From Streptomyces marispadix (GTDB taxonomy: Bacteria > Actinomycetota > Actinomycetes > Streptomycetales > Streptomycetaceae): 64,000 nt of DNA. Within the stretch, counting starts at the first letter, position 1. Each line of letters opens with the position of its first letter. Position numbers and translations under genes: made by a program. The notes below the pieces were generated by a model. It was not told where the DNA came from. It did not search any database and saw only the letters and a list, made by a program, of their open reading frames with translations. Location of the stretch: NCBI RefSeq assembly GCF_022524345.1, contig NZ_JAKWJU010000002.1, forward strand, positions 4,874,501 to 4,938,500, read 5' to 3'. Below are positions 25,831 to 34,667 of this stretch, piece by piece.

Positions 25831-25922
25831 GCGCCGGACATACGGAAGGGACGGCGTACGGGGGCTGTCTGCTGCGCGGGGGCCGGGCGTACGGCAGGGC
25901 CGGCGCGCGCCCCGGCAGCGCG

Positions 25923-28043
25923 CTAGACGATATCCCCGCCGCGCTGTGCCTGTACGGCCGTGATCGCGACCGTGTTGATGATGTCGGAGACCAGCGCGCC
26001 CCGCGAGAGGTCGTTGACGGGTTTGCGCAGGCCCTGGAGGACCGGCCCGACGGCGACGGCGCCCGCCGAGCGCTGCACCGCCTTGTAGGTGTTGTTGCCG
26101 GTGTTGAGGTCCGGGAAGACCAGCACGGTCGCGCGGCCCGCGACCTGCGAGCCGGGCAGCTTCGCCGCCGCGACGGACGGATCGACCGCCGCGTCGTACT
26201 GGATCGGCCCCTCCACCAGCAGGTCGGGCCTGCTCTTGCGCAGCAGCTCGGTGGCCTCGCGCACCTTGTCGACGTCCGTGCCCGAGCCTGAGGTCCCCGT
26301 CGAGTACGACAGCATCGCGATGCGCGGCTCGACGCCGAAGCGGGCGGCGGTCGTCGCCGACTGGGCGGCGATGTCGGCCAGTTGCTCCGCGTCCGGATCG
26401 GGGTTGACCGCGCAGTCGCCGTAGACGAGCACGCGGTCGGCCAGGCACATGAAGAACACGGACGAGACGATCGAGGCGTCCGGGCTGGTCCTGATCACCT
26501 CGAAGGCCGGGCGCACGGTCGCCGCCGTGGAGTGCGCGGCGCCGGAGACCATGCCGTCGGCCAGGCCCTCGCGGACCATCAGCGTCCCGAAGTAGGAGAC
26601 GTCCGCGACGACGTCGTGGGCGAGTTCGAAGGTGACGCCCTTGTGTGCGCGCAGCTCGGCGTACGTACCGGCGAAGCGCTCCCGCAGCGGCGAGGACTGC
26701 GGGTCGACGATCCGGGCCGACGCTTGCGTGCCCGAGGGCAGTTCGGTCTCGCCGAGCAGTGTCAGATCGACGCCGAGTTCCGCGGCGCGCCTGCGCACGG
26801 CCGTGTGCTCGCCCAGCAGCGTCAGATCGCAGATGTTGCGGCGCAGCACGACCTCGGCGGCGCGCAGCACGCGCTCCTCCGTGCCCTCGGGGAGGACGAT
26901 GTGGCGCCGCTGGCCCCGCGCCCGCTCCACGAGCTGGTGCTCGAACATCATCGGCGTGACGCGCTCGCCCCGTACGACCGCGAGCCGCTCCGCCAACTGC
27001 CCCGTGTCGACGTGCTGTTCGAAGAGCCCCAGCGCCACCTCGGCCTTGCGCGGCGTCGCGGCCGTCAACCGGCCCTCCAGCGCCAGCAGTTCGGCCGCCG
27101 TGGGGAACGAGCTGCCGGAGACGCCGAGTACGGGCGTGCCCGGCGCGAGGCGTGCCGCGAGCGCCATCGTCTCCGGGCCGGGCAGCTCGCCGAGGGTGAG
27201 CAGGACCCCGGCGATCGCGGGGGAGCCCGCGGCGTGCGAGGCCAGGGCGCCGACGACCAGATCCGCACGGTCCCCCGGGGTGATGACCATGCAGCCCTCG
27301 GTCAGGGCGGGCAGGAACGCGGGGAGATGCGCGCCGCCGAAGACGAAGTCCCGTACATCGCGGGCGAGCGCGGCGGGATCGCCGAGCAGCATGTCGGCGC
27401 CGAGCTTGTCGCGTACCTGCGCGACCGTCGGCGCGGAGAGCGCGGGCTGTTCCGGCAGCACATAGACCGGTTCGGGGAGTTGGTCCTCCAGGAGCCGTAC
27501 GGCCTGAGCACGCTCGCCGCCGCGCACACGGTTCGCCACCGTCGCCACGACGTCGCAGCCCAGCGAGGCGAACGCGTGGTGGGCGTTGCGCACTTCGGAC
27601 GCGACGGAGTCGGCGTCCTGGCCCTGGCCGGAGACGACGGGCAGCACCGAGGCGCCGAACTCGTTGGCCAGGCGGGCGTTGAGCCCCAGCTCGGCGGGGA
27701 GCTGGGTGTCCGCGTAGTCGGTGCCGAGTACGAGCACCGCGTCGTAGCCCTCGGAGGCGGCGTGGAACTGCTCCACGAGCCGCGACACCAGCTCGTCCTC
27801 GCCGCGGCCGGCCTGGAGCGCCGCCGCCTCCTCGTACGTCATGCCGAAGGCGTTGTCGGTGGGCTGGGTGAGCCGGTAGCGGCTGCGCAGCAGTTCGTAG
27901 AGGCGGTCGGGGCCGTCGTGCACCAGCGGGCGGAAGACCCCGACGCGGTCCACCCGGCGGGTCAGGAGTTCCATGACTCCCAGCTCGACGACCTGCCGGC
28001 CGTCGCCCCGGCCGATTCCCGTCACGTACACGCTGCGGGTCAC
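25923..28043 (-). CDS. pta: phosphate acetyltransferase
   Basis: A 706-residue long-form Pta: acetyl-CoA + phosphate to acetyl phosphate + CoA. The N-terminal P-loop-like/BioD-related domain (1-220) is followed by a DRTGG-type domain (about 220-340). The C-terminal catalytic domain (about 375-700) has GQRRHIVLPEGTEERVLRAAE, MVREGLADGMVSGAAHSTA, ARFGVEPRIAMLSYSTGTSGSG, EGPIQYDAAVD and VFPDLNTGNNTYKAVQR. GTG start with GAGAGGAAG upstream. Length is typical of actinobacterial and enterobacterial Pta. It heads the pta-ackA pair. Confidence 0.96.
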   Translation of the reverse strand: MTRSVYVTGIGRGDGRQVVELGVMELLTRRVDRVGVFRPLVHDGPDRLYELLRSRYRLTQPTDNAFGMTYEEAAALQAGRGEDELVSRLVEQFHAASEGYDAVLVLGTDYADTQLPAELGLNARLANEFGASVLPVVSGQGQDADSVASEVRNAHHAFASLGCDVVATVANRVRGGERAQAVRLLEDQLPEPVYVLPEQPALSAPTVAQVRDKLGADMLLGDPAALARDVRDFVFGGAHLPAFLPALTEGCMVITPGDRADLVVGALASHAAGSPAIAGVLLTLGELPGPETMALAARLAPGTPVLGVSGSSFPTAAELLALEGRLTAATPRKAEVALGLFEQHVDTGQLAERLAVVRGERVTPMMFEHQLVERARGQRRHIVLPEGTEERVLRAAEVVLRRNICDLTLLGEHTAVRRRAAELGVDLTLLGETELPSGTQASARIVDPQSSPLRERFAGTYAELRAHKGVTFELAHDVVADVSYFGTLMVREGLADGMVSGAAHSTAATVRPAFEVIRTSPDASIVSSVFFMCLADRVLVYGDCAVNPDPDAEQLADIAAQSATTAARFGVEPRIAMLSYSTGTSGSGTDVDKVREATELLRKSRPDLLVEGPIQYDAAVDPSVAAAKLPGSQVAGRATVLVFPDLNTGNNTYKAVQRSAGAVAVGPVLQGLRKPVNDLSRGALVSDIINTVAITAVQAQRGGDIV

Positions 28044-28397
28044 GGGTGTTCTTCCTCTCGTCGCGGGACGGTACGGCCGCTGCCACCGGCCGTGGAATAG
28101 TTGGTTCCCGGGAGAACCGCCCCGACCCGCCTCCCCCTCGAAGCCGCGTGCGAGGGCGCCCCTCCGTGCCCCAGACCGTACCCGCGCGTCCGTACGTACG
28201 GCCTCGCCGGTACGGGCACGGGAAGCGCAAAGGGGAGCCCGGGGGAACAGCCCTGGAGGGTCCGAAGGGCGGACAGGCTGTGCGACGTGTGTTCAACACA
28301 TGAAACACTCGCCCTCGGCTCGACCCCATGGATCAAGCAGCAGCAGCGGCCCGTACGAACCGCGGTGCCGCTCACCGACCCAGGAGACACAACCCCC
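28044..28397. other. 354-bp divergent region between pta and pfkA
   Basis: Contains the promoters of two central-carbon operons. The clearest element is a 13-bp inverted repeat at 28288-28300. GTACGTACGG-like words lie around 28190-28215. No ORF inside is convincing; frames open through it are extensions of the flanking genes. Confidence 0.5.
28288..28300. promoter_or_regulatory. TGTGTT-C-AACACA palindrome upstream of pfkA
   Basis: A perfect 6-bp-arm palindrome 98 bases before the pfkA ATG. It shares the core TGTTCAA with the palindrome at pyk, so a common glycolytic regulator is possible. Confidence 0.45.
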
Positions 28398-29423
28398 ATG
28401 CGCATCGGAGTCCTCACGGCAGGCGGCGACTGCCCCGGTCTGAACGCCGTGATCCGTTCCGTCGTCCACCGGGCCGTGCACGACCGGCACGACGAAGTGA
28501 TCGGTTTCGAGGACGGCTTCACGGGGCTGCTCGACGGCCGCTACCGCAGGCTGGAGACCAACGACGTCGCCGGCATCCTCGCCCGCGGCGGCACCATCCT
28601 GGGGTCCGCGCGGCTGGAGCGGGACCGGCTCCGCGAGGCGTGCGAGAACTCCGAGGAGCTGATCGAGCGCCTCGGGCTCGACGCCCTCATCCCCATCGGC
28701 GGCGAGGGCACGCTGACCGCGTCCCGGATGCTGGCCGACGCGGGCCTGCCGGTGGTGGGCGTACCCAAGACCATCGACAACGACATCTCCGCCACCGACC
28801 GCACCTTCGGCTTCGACACCGCCGTCGGCGTCGCCACGGAAGCCATGGACCGGCTCAAGACGACCGCCGAGTCGCATCAGCGCGTCATGGTCGTCGAGGT
28901 GATGGGCCGCCACGCGGGGTGGATCGCCCTGGAGGCGGGCATGGCCGCGGGCGCGCACGGAATCTGCATCCCGGAGCGGCCGTTCGAGGTCGCGGACCTG
29001 GTGAAGATGGTCGAGGAGCGCTTCTCGCGCGACAAGAAGTTCGCCCTGATCTGCGTGGCCGAGGGCGCGGTCCCCGCCGAGGGCTCGATGCCCTACGAGC
29101 GCGGCGTGATCGACCAGTACGGGCACGAGCGCTTCGTCGGCATCGGCAACCGCCTCGCCAGCGAACTGGAGTACCGCCTGGGCAAGGAGGCCAAGCCGGT
29201 CATCCTCGGCCACGTCCAGCGCGGCGGCACACCCACCGCATACGACCGCGTGCTCGCGACCCGCTTCGGCTGGCACGCGGTGGAGGCGGCGCACCGCGGC
29301 GACTTCGGCCAGATGACGGCGCTGCGCGGCACGGAGATCGTGATGACGCCGCTTGCGAACGCGGTGAGCGAGCTGAAGCGGGTGCCGCAGGACCGCATGG
29401 ACGAGGCGGAATCGGTCTACTGA
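28398..29423 (+). CDS. pfkA: 6-phosphofructokinase
   Basis: A 341-residue PFK: fructose 6-phosphate + ATP to fructose 1,6-bisphosphate. It starts MRIGVLTAGGDCPGLNAVIRSVV. IGGEGTL carries the Gly that marks ATP rather than pyrophosphate use. PKTIDNDI is present with Lys where E. coli PFK has Gly, a pattern of the actinobacterial group III enzymes. Others are MGRHAGWIAL and HVQRGGTPTAYDR. The ATG is set by homology; AGGAG lies 12 bases upstream, rather far. Divergent from pta. Confidence 0.96.
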   Translation: MRIGVLTAGGDCPGLNAVIRSVVHRAVHDRHDEVIGFEDGFTGLLDGRYRRLETNDVAGILARGGTILGSARLERDRLREACENSEELIERLGLDALIPIGGEGTLTASRMLADAGLPVVGVPKTIDNDISATDRTFGFDTAVGVATEAMDRLKTTAESHQRVMVVEVMGRHAGWIALEAGMAAGAHGICIPERPFEVADLVKMVEERFSRDKKFALICVAEGAVPAEGSMPYERGVIDQYGHERFVGIGNRLASELEYRLGKEAKPVILGHVQRGGTPTAYDRVLATRFGWHAVEAAHRGDFGQMTALRGTEIVMTPLANAVSELKRVPQDRMDEAESVY

Positions 29424-29472
29424 GCGCCGTCCCGCGAATGACGCCCCCCACCGCAGCCCCGGCCGCGGTCGT

Positions 29473-29793
29473 CTAAGGCGTGCGTCCCGGCAGCCGTACC
29501 ACGGCGGTCCCGCTGTCCAGATCGATCCTGGTGCGGTTCGGCGGGGCGCCGTCCTCCTCGTCGTCCCGCAGCATCAGCGCGGACTGGCGCTCCTTCAGCT
29601 CGTTCTGCTTTCCGGCCGAGAAGCTCGCGTGAAGCTGCTCGAACCCCACCGCGGACACCTGTCCTTGACGTCCGGGGTTGCGCCACGGCAGCACGCGGGT
29701 CCGGCCGATCTGGAGCAGAAGCTGATCGGTGAAGGCCAGGACGGTGAGCAGTATCACGAGCCCCGGCAGAGTCATGAAGACGATGAAGGCCAT
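29473..29793 (-). CDS. DUF6191-family small membrane protein
   Basis: A 106-residue protein with one N-terminal membrane helix (MAFIVFMTLPGLVILLTVLAFTDQLLL). A polar cytoplasmic part follows with VGFEQLHASFSAGKQNELKERQSALMLRDDEEDGAPPNRTRIDLDSGTAVVRLP. The helix-plus-GFEQLHA pattern is DUF6191. Function unknown. It lies 50 bp from the convergent pfkA end and 55 bp downstream of the sugar-permease genes on the same strand. Confidence 0.8.
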   Translation of the reverse strand: MAFIVFMTLPGLVILLTVLAFTDQLLLQIGRTRVLPWRNPGRQGQVSAVGFEQLHASFSAGKQNELKERQSALMLRDDEEDGAPPNRTRIDLDSGTAVVRLPGRTP

Positions 29794-29848
29794 GCCTCAG
29801 TCTCGGGAAGGCGGCCCGCCAGGGGAAGCCCCGGCGGGCCCTGTGCGC

Positions 29849-30757
29849 TCAGCCCTTGACCGCACCGCCGAGCGTGAACCCTCCGCCCAGCCGCTTCGAG
29901 ATCAGGATGTACAGCAGCAGCACCGGCGTGGAGTAGAGGATCGAGAACGCGGCGAGCTCACCGAAGGCGATGGAGCCGAGGTTGCCGAAGAAGGTGAAGA
30001 TGCTGACGGACGCGGGGAGTTGCTCGGGCGTGATGAGCAGCATGAACGGGACGAAGAAGTTGCCCCACATCTGGATGAAGCTGTAGACGGTCACCACGGC
30101 GAACCCCGGACCCATCAGCGGGAGGATCACCTTCGTCAGCGCCTGGAACCAGCTCGCTCCGTCCGTCCAGGCCGCCTCCTCCAGCGCCACTGGCACGCCG
30201 TCCATGAAGTTCTTCATCAGCCAGATCGCGAAGGGCAGTTGGGACGTGGCGAGGAAGAAGGACGTGCCGTGCATGGTGTCGATCAGGTTGACCTGAACGA
30301 AGAGTGCGTAGACCGGCACCATGACGGCTGTGATCGGCAGGCAGGTGCTGAAGAGGATGGTCAGCAGGTACGGGCGGGAGAAGCGCGCCTTGTAGCGGGA
30401 GAGGGGATAGGCGGCCAGCGCTGCCGCCGTCACCGTCATCAGCGTCGCACTGCCGCACAGCAGCATGCTGTTGAGCATCGGCGTGAAGGTGATCTCGTCG
30501 GTGAGCACCTTTGAGAAGTTGTCGGCGGTGAGGCCCGACGGCGGTGCGACCTTCATGGACGGGTCGGTGTCGACCGACGCGAAGATCAGCCACAGGAGCG
30601 GGAGCACGAACGCCCCCAGGATGACGAGCAGTCCGAGGTCGGCGGCCAGCCGCTGCCGCGTGGTGCGGCTGAGCTTCGAACCTGGGCGTACCCGGGGCCG
30701 CCGGGGAGCCGGCCCCGCCGCGGCCTCGGGGGCGGGGGCTTCGGAGATGGCTGCCAT
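29849..30757 (-). CDS. sugar ABC transporter permease (MalG type)
   Basis: A 302-residue permease with six transmembrane segments. The N-terminal 35 residues are basic and Pro-rich. The EAA loop, which docks the ATPase, reads EAAWTDGASWFQALTKVILPLMGPG. Third gene of the binding-protein/MalF/MalG operon, 6 bp after the MalF gene. No ATP-binding gene accompanies it. Streptomyces carbohydrate importers commonly borrow the shared ATPase MsiK, so that is expected here. Confidence 0.92.
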   Translation of the reverse strand: MAAISEAPAPEAAAGPAPRRPRVRPGSKLSRTTRQRLAADLGLLVILGAFVLPLLWLIFASVDTDPSMKVAPPSGLTADNFSKVLTDEITFTPMLNSMLLCGSATLMTVTAAALAAYPLSRYKARFSRPYLLTILFSTCLPITAVMVPVYALFVQVNLIDTMHGTSFFLATSQLPFAIWLMKNFMDGVPVALEEAAWTDGASWFQALTKVILPLMGPGFAVVTVYSFIQMWGNFFVPFMLLITPEQLPASVSIFTFFGNLGSIAFGELAAFSILYSTPVLLLYILISKRLGGGFTLGGAVKG

Positions 30758-30763
30758 GCGGTC

Positions 30764-31699
30764 TCAGACCTCCTCGCGCATCAGGCGCAGATAGACGACC
30801 GAGAACAGCGCGCCGACCACCAGCAGCAGCAGCGCCACCGCGGTGCCGTAGCCGATGAGGGACTTGTTGAACGCCTGGTCGTACATGAAGATCGGCAGCG
30901 TCTGGCTGCGGTTGCCCGGACCGCCTCGCGTCATGGCCCAGATGAGCCCGAAGACCGAGAGCGTCTGGAGGGTGTTGAGCATCAGATTGGTGCCGATGGA
31001 GCGGCGGATCATCGGCAGCGTGATGTGCCACAGCCGCTGCCAGGAGCCGGCGCCGTCCACCTCGGCCGACTCCGTCACCTCTTTGGGGATCTCCGAGAGC
31101 GCCGCGGAGTAGACGAGCATCGAGAAGGCCGTACCCCGCCAGACGTTCGCGAAGGAGACGGCCATGATCGGCAGTGTGAACAGCCAGTTCTGGGACGGCA
31201 GATGGAGGAACGCCAGGATCTCGTTGAGCGTGCCCTCCTTGCTGAAGAAGGTGTAGAGCAGAAAGCCGGCCACGATCTCCGGGAGCACCCAGGCGCAGAT
31301 CACGACGGCCCCGGTCACCGACCGTACGAACTTGGTCGAGCGCGCCATCAGCGAGGCCAGCGTCAGCCCGAGCGTGTTCTGGCCGAGGATGGACGAGACG
31401 AGGGTGAAGATCAGCGTCAGGACGACGGAGTTGCGGAAGTTCGCGTCCCCGAAGGCCTTCTTGAAGTTGTCGAATCCGACGAAGGATGCCGAGGCCTGCC
31501 CCGTCAACTGCATGTCGGTGAAGGCGATGTACGCGCAGTAGGCGATGGGCCCGGCGAGGAAGAGCAGCAGCAGGACGGTCGCCGGGGTGATGGGCAGCCA
31601 TCGCCACGGGTTCTGCCGTCGTGCGGGCCGCCGGTCCCGGGGCGGTTCTGCCCGCCCCGGGACCTCCCTGCCGACGGCGGCGAGGTCGGTGGTGCTCAC
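30764..31699 (-). CDS. sugar ABC transporter permease (MalF type)
   Basis: A 311-residue permease with six membrane helices. The hydrophobic core starts WLPITPATVLLLLFLAGPIAYCAYIAF and the EAA loop is ESAEVDGAGSWQRLWHITLPMIRRS. GTG start overlapping the binding-protein stop by 4 bp (GTGA), so it is translationally coupled. Partner of the MalG-type permease downstream. Confidence 0.92.
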   Translation of the reverse strand: MSTTDLAAVGREVPGRAEPPRDRRPARRQNPWRWLPITPATVLLLLFLAGPIAYCAYIAFTDMQLTGQASASFVGFDNFKKAFGDANFRNSVVLTLIFTLVSSILGQNTLGLTLASLMARSTKFVRSVTGAVVICAWVLPEIVAGFLLYTFFSKEGTLNEILAFLHLPSQNWLFTLPIMAVSFANVWRGTAFSMLVYSAALSEIPKEVTESAEVDGAGSWQRLWHITLPMIRRSIGTNLMLNTLQTLSVFGLIWAMTRGGPGNRSQTLPIFMYDQAFNKSLIGYGTAVALLLLVVGALFSVVYLRLMREEV

Positions 31700-33078
31700 T
31701 TCTCGACGACCGCTCCGTCCGTGATCGACTCCAGTTGCTCGTCATAGGACTTGGCGGCCTCTTCGACCGACGAGTCCCCGGTGGTCACGCCTTCCATGGC
31801 CTCCTGGATGGCGGTCGAGACCTGGGGATAGACGGGCAGCGTGGGACGGTACTCGGTGTTGTCGACCCGCTTGGTGAAGAACTTGATGCCGGGCATCGAC
31901 TTGAGGTACTTCGGGTCGGCCGCGACATCCTCGCGCACTGCGATCTGCGCCCCGCGAACGCACCATTCGACCGCGTTCTTCTGGCTCTGCATGTGCTGGA
32001 TCATCTTCCAGGCCAGGTCGGGGTTCTTCGACTTCTGGGGAATCGACCAGGTCCAGCCGCCGGACATGCTCACCTCGCCCGGGGCCTCCCCGTTCTGGGT
32101 CGGCATGGGGGCCATGCCCATGGTCTCGTCCCACTCGGGCCACGGGCTGCCGCCCGTCTTGAGCCACTGCTGCCCGAGCCAGGAGCCGTCGAGGGCGATG
32201 GCGAGCTTCTCCTTGGGCAGCAGGTCGGTGACCACCTTGGTCTGCATGGTCGGGCTCAGCGCCTGGTCGACCTCGGGACCCAGCTTCTCGCCGTAGACGG
32301 TCTTGACGAAGTCCAGGCTGTCCTTGAAGCCCTTGCTGCCCTTGACCCACTTCTTCGACTTCTTGTCGTACAGCGGGTCCTGGCCGGTGCCGTACAGCAG
32401 CATCTCGAAGCCCTGCATGGCGGCGGCCTCGCCGACTCCCTTGCCCGTGAAGACGTTCAGCGGGATCTTGTCCGGTGCCTTCTTCTTGACCGTACGGGCG
32501 GCCTCGAGCACGTCGTCCCAGGTCTTGGGCTGCCAGTCCTCGGGCAGCCCGGCCTTCTTGAATATCTTCTTGTTGAACCACAGCGCACGGGTGTCGGTGC
32601 CGTCGGGGATGCCGTAGATCTTTCCGTCCTGCGCCTTGGCAGCCGTCTTCGCCGTGGAGTCGAACTTCTTCCAGTCGTCCCACTTGCCGACGTAGTCGTC
32701 CAGCGGGCGGAGATAGCCGCTCTTGATGTCGGAGTTGATGAGGAAGGTGTCCTCGTAGACCAGGTCCGGCGCGGTCTTCGGGGAGCGCATCATCTGCTGG
32801 AGTTTTGTGACGTAGTCCTGGGCGGAGGCCTGGATCGGAATGATCTTGACCTTCTTGCCCTTGTTCTTCTTCTCGAACTCCTCGGCCATGTCTTTGACGT
32901 AGTTGTCCCTGACGGTGACCTTGTTGTCCGTGTCCTTCGGGAAGGCGATCTTGATCGTGTCGGGATCGCCGGCCGCGCCCCCGCCGCAGGCGGTGAGAGT
33001 GCCTGCGGCGAGGACGGCGGCGATGCTGAGGACCAGGGGAGAGGTGGAGCGCGCGGGCATCACGGACATGACGGGCAT
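31696..33078 (-). CDS. sugar ABC transporter solute-binding lipoprotein
   Basis: A 460-residue family 1 extracellular binding protein. Signal peptide plus lipobox LTACGGG, so it is anchored to the membrane by the Cys. The mature domain has the two-lobe pattern: MAEEFEKKNKGKKVKIIPIQ, APDLVYEDTFLINSDIKSGYLRPLDDYVGKW, IPDGTDTRALWFNKKIFKKAGLPEDWQPKTWDDVLEAA. Further on comes MSGGWTWSIPQKSKNPDLAWKMIQHMQ. The ATG at 33078 has GAGGAGG very close; starts at 33069 or 33060 are also possible. Substrate is unknown; the adjacent chitinase hints at a chito-oligosaccharide or glycan fragment (inference). Confidence 0.92.
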   Translation of the reverse strand: MPVMSVMPARSTSPLVLSIAAVLAAGTLTACGGGAAGDPDTIKIAFPKDTDNKVTVRDNYVKDMAEEFEKKNKGKKVKIIPIQASAQDYVTKLQQMMRSPKTAPDLVYEDTFLINSDIKSGYLRPLDDYVGKWDDWKKFDSTAKTAAKAQDGKIYGIPDGTDTRALWFNKKIFKKAGLPEDWQPKTWDDVLEAARTVKKKAPDKIPLNVFTGKGVGEAAAMQGFEMLLYGTGQDPLYDKKSKKWVKGSKGFKDSLDFVKTVYGEKLGPEVDQALSPTMQTKVVTDLLPKEKLAIALDGSWLGQQWLKTGGSPWPEWDETMGMAPMPTQNGEAPGEVSMSGGWTWSIPQKSKNPDLAWKMIQHMQSQKNAVEWCVRGAQIAVREDVAADPKYLKSMPGIKFFTKRVDNTEYRPTLPVYPQVSTAIQEAMEGVTTGDSSVEEAAKSYDEQLESITDGAVVEK

Positions 33079-33209
33079 GACCTCCTCGGGCCACGGCCGT
33101 TTGGCGCCACCGAGAGGGGCCGCAGGCCGCGTGGGGCTGCTTTGTCCGTACAATCTCCCGGTCCGTCGTGTTCAGGTCAATGGCCGTGCGGACGCGCAGT
33201 TCAACACCG

Positions 33210-33223
33210 TGACAACGTTGTTA
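33210..33223. promoter_or_regulatory. LacI-type operator candidate before the sugar importer
   Basis: TGACAACGTTGTTA has the perfect core ACAACGTTGT with the central CG typical of LacI/GalR sites. It lies 132 bp upstream of the binding-protein start. No LacI gene is in the window. Confidence 0.5.
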
Positions 33224-33304
33224 TGAACGTTTTCGGCCACGCGTGCGGAGCGCGCCCTCATGACCGCCCGTCGCGGACCGGGAGCCGGACGCCCGTGGCC
33301 ATGC

Positions 33305-34330
33305 TCAACCCGTATAGCCCGCAAGGATCTTGGAGAACTCCCAGGGCTTCTGGTCGATGCCGCCGCAGGAGTCGGCGCCGCCGCCGTCGCAGGGGCGGTC
33401 GCGGTTGACGGACCAGAAGCTCGCCCGCGCCAGGTGGTGTTCCTTGGCGTAGTCGACCATCGCCTGGAAGTCGGACGGTGACACCGACTCACCCTCCACG
33501 TCGGTCTTGCCGTTCATGGAGGAGAAGCCGACCTTGCGGTAGGCGTCGTCGGTGGAGATGCCGTACGCCTCGCCTACCGTCTTGGCCAGGCCGTCCACCG
33601 CGGACTTGGTGGCCGCCGCCATGTCGGTGGTCCCGTCGCCGAAGTCGAACGGCATGATCGTCCAGCCGTCGACGTCGAGTCCGGCGTCGGCGCCCTTCTT
33701 GATGAGGTCCTTGCCGTTGGCGTTGGGGCCCTGTGGCGTCGTGCCGAAGGTCAGATAGACCTTGGTGTCAGCGTCCTTCTCCTTGACGATCTTCAGTGCG
33801 TCGATGACGCGCTGGCGGCTCTCGGCGTTCTCGAACTCCGTCGACTCGATGTCCACGTCGATCGACTTCAGCCCGTACGCGTCGATGACCTTCTGGTACG
33901 CGCCGGCCAACTCCTCGGCGCTGGAGCACACTTCGCCGAGCTTGCTGCCGCTCCAGCCGCCTATGGACGGGGTGATGTCGCCGCCCGCGTCCTGTACGGC
34001 CTTGATGGTCTCTGCGTCCTGGCCGCCCTCCAGTGGCCTGCTGCCGTCCCAGGCGGGCGAGCAGCCGCCGTCGGAGAGGACGAACGCCATGGTGAGCTGG
34101 GTCAGGCCGGTCTCCTTGAGCAGGTCGGCGGCCTTCGGCGGGTTGCCCCAACCGAGGTAGAGATACGGGCCGTTGAGCCCGCTCGGTGCGGCGGCCTTCG
34201 CCTTGGCGGTGTCGTTGCCTTCGCTCTTGTCCGCGGTGGCGTACGCGTTGACCGCGAGGGCCGCCGAGCCGGTGAGGGCAGCGGCGAGCGCGAGTGCGAT
34301 CCGTCTGCGCGGCGTGAGGTGGGGGGCCAC
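33305..34330 (-). CDS. secreted GH18 chitinase-like enzyme
   Basis: A 341-residue protein. Tat/Sec-like signal (APHLTPRRRIALALAAALTGSAALAVNAYA), then a single GH18 TIM barrel. SIGGWSGSKLGEV is the substrate strand. The catalytic DxDxE motif is SIDVDIES. Downstream are YLTFGTTPQGPN, MPFDFGDG and the C-terminal ARASFWSVNRDRP(C) with a Cys pair. No carbohydrate-binding domain is present. The sequence around the active site is of the bacterial chitinase-like subgroup, so substrate could be chitin or another beta-glycan. The GTG at 34330 is chosen for its GGGAG 6 bases upstream and direct entry into the signal peptide. It has its own promoter region with a DasR-like box. Confidence 0.88.
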   Translation of the reverse strand: MAPHLTPRRRIALALAAALTGSAALAVNAYATADKSEGNDTAKAKAAAPSGLNGPYLYLGWGNPPKAADLLKETGLTQLTMAFVLSDGGCSPAWDGSRPLEGGQDAETIKAVQDAGGDITPSIGGWSGSKLGEVCSSAEELAGAYQKVIDAYGLKSIDVDIESTEFENAESRQRVIDALKIVKEKDADTKVYLTFGTTPQGPNANGKDLIKKGADAGLDVDGWTIMPFDFGDGTTDMAAATKSAVDGLAKTVGEAYGISTDDAYRKVGFSSMNGKTDVEGESVSPSDFQAMVDYAKEHHLARASFWSVNRDRPCDGGGADSCGGIDQKPWEFSKILAGYTG

Positions 34331-34667
34331 GTCGAACTCCCGTCGTGAATGCGGAAATCGGTTGGGGATCGGATGGGGCTTCAAGCCGGTACCGGTCAGG
34401 ATCGGGCCGGGGCCGGTTCCGGGATGCACGGACGGTCCGGGGACAAGCGGCGCCGTCCCGGAAGCGTGGTGCGGAGCCGCACGCTAGCGTGCTCGCATTG
34501 GTCCAGACAATAGAAAGGTAAGGAAAGGTTCCAGTTGATCTCGCGGGGTCTGTGCCCCTCAAGCCCTCCAGGTCCCCCAAGTAGTTCGCTGGGTCCTTCG
34601 AGTCCCGGGGTGCCCGGACGGGCTCACCACGGTCCGCTCAAGTCCCGGCCCGCTCGCGCCCGTTCGC
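34331..34667. other. 337-bp region upstream of the chitinase gene
   Basis: Holds the chitinase promoter and a DasR-like box (34497-34512) next to a locally AT-rich stretch. The part near 34550-34660 has repeated CAAGTCCCGG/GGTCCC words with no gene; it lies just after the response-regulator stop. Confidence 0.45.
34497..34512. promoter_or_regulatory. DasR-responsive element (dre)-like box
   Basis: ATTGGTCCAGACAATA keeps the TGGTC-N-AGAC core of the DasR consensus (as I recall it, ACTGGTCTAGACCACT) and matches 11 of 16 bases. It lies 167 bp before a chitinase-like gene, an expected DasR target class. Confidence 0.55.

Noticed and set aside
24511..28329. 1272-codon frame that could suggest a fused acetate kinase
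   Set aside because: Only the last 413 codons match acetate kinase; the rest is an off-frame run across pta, which has its own gene.
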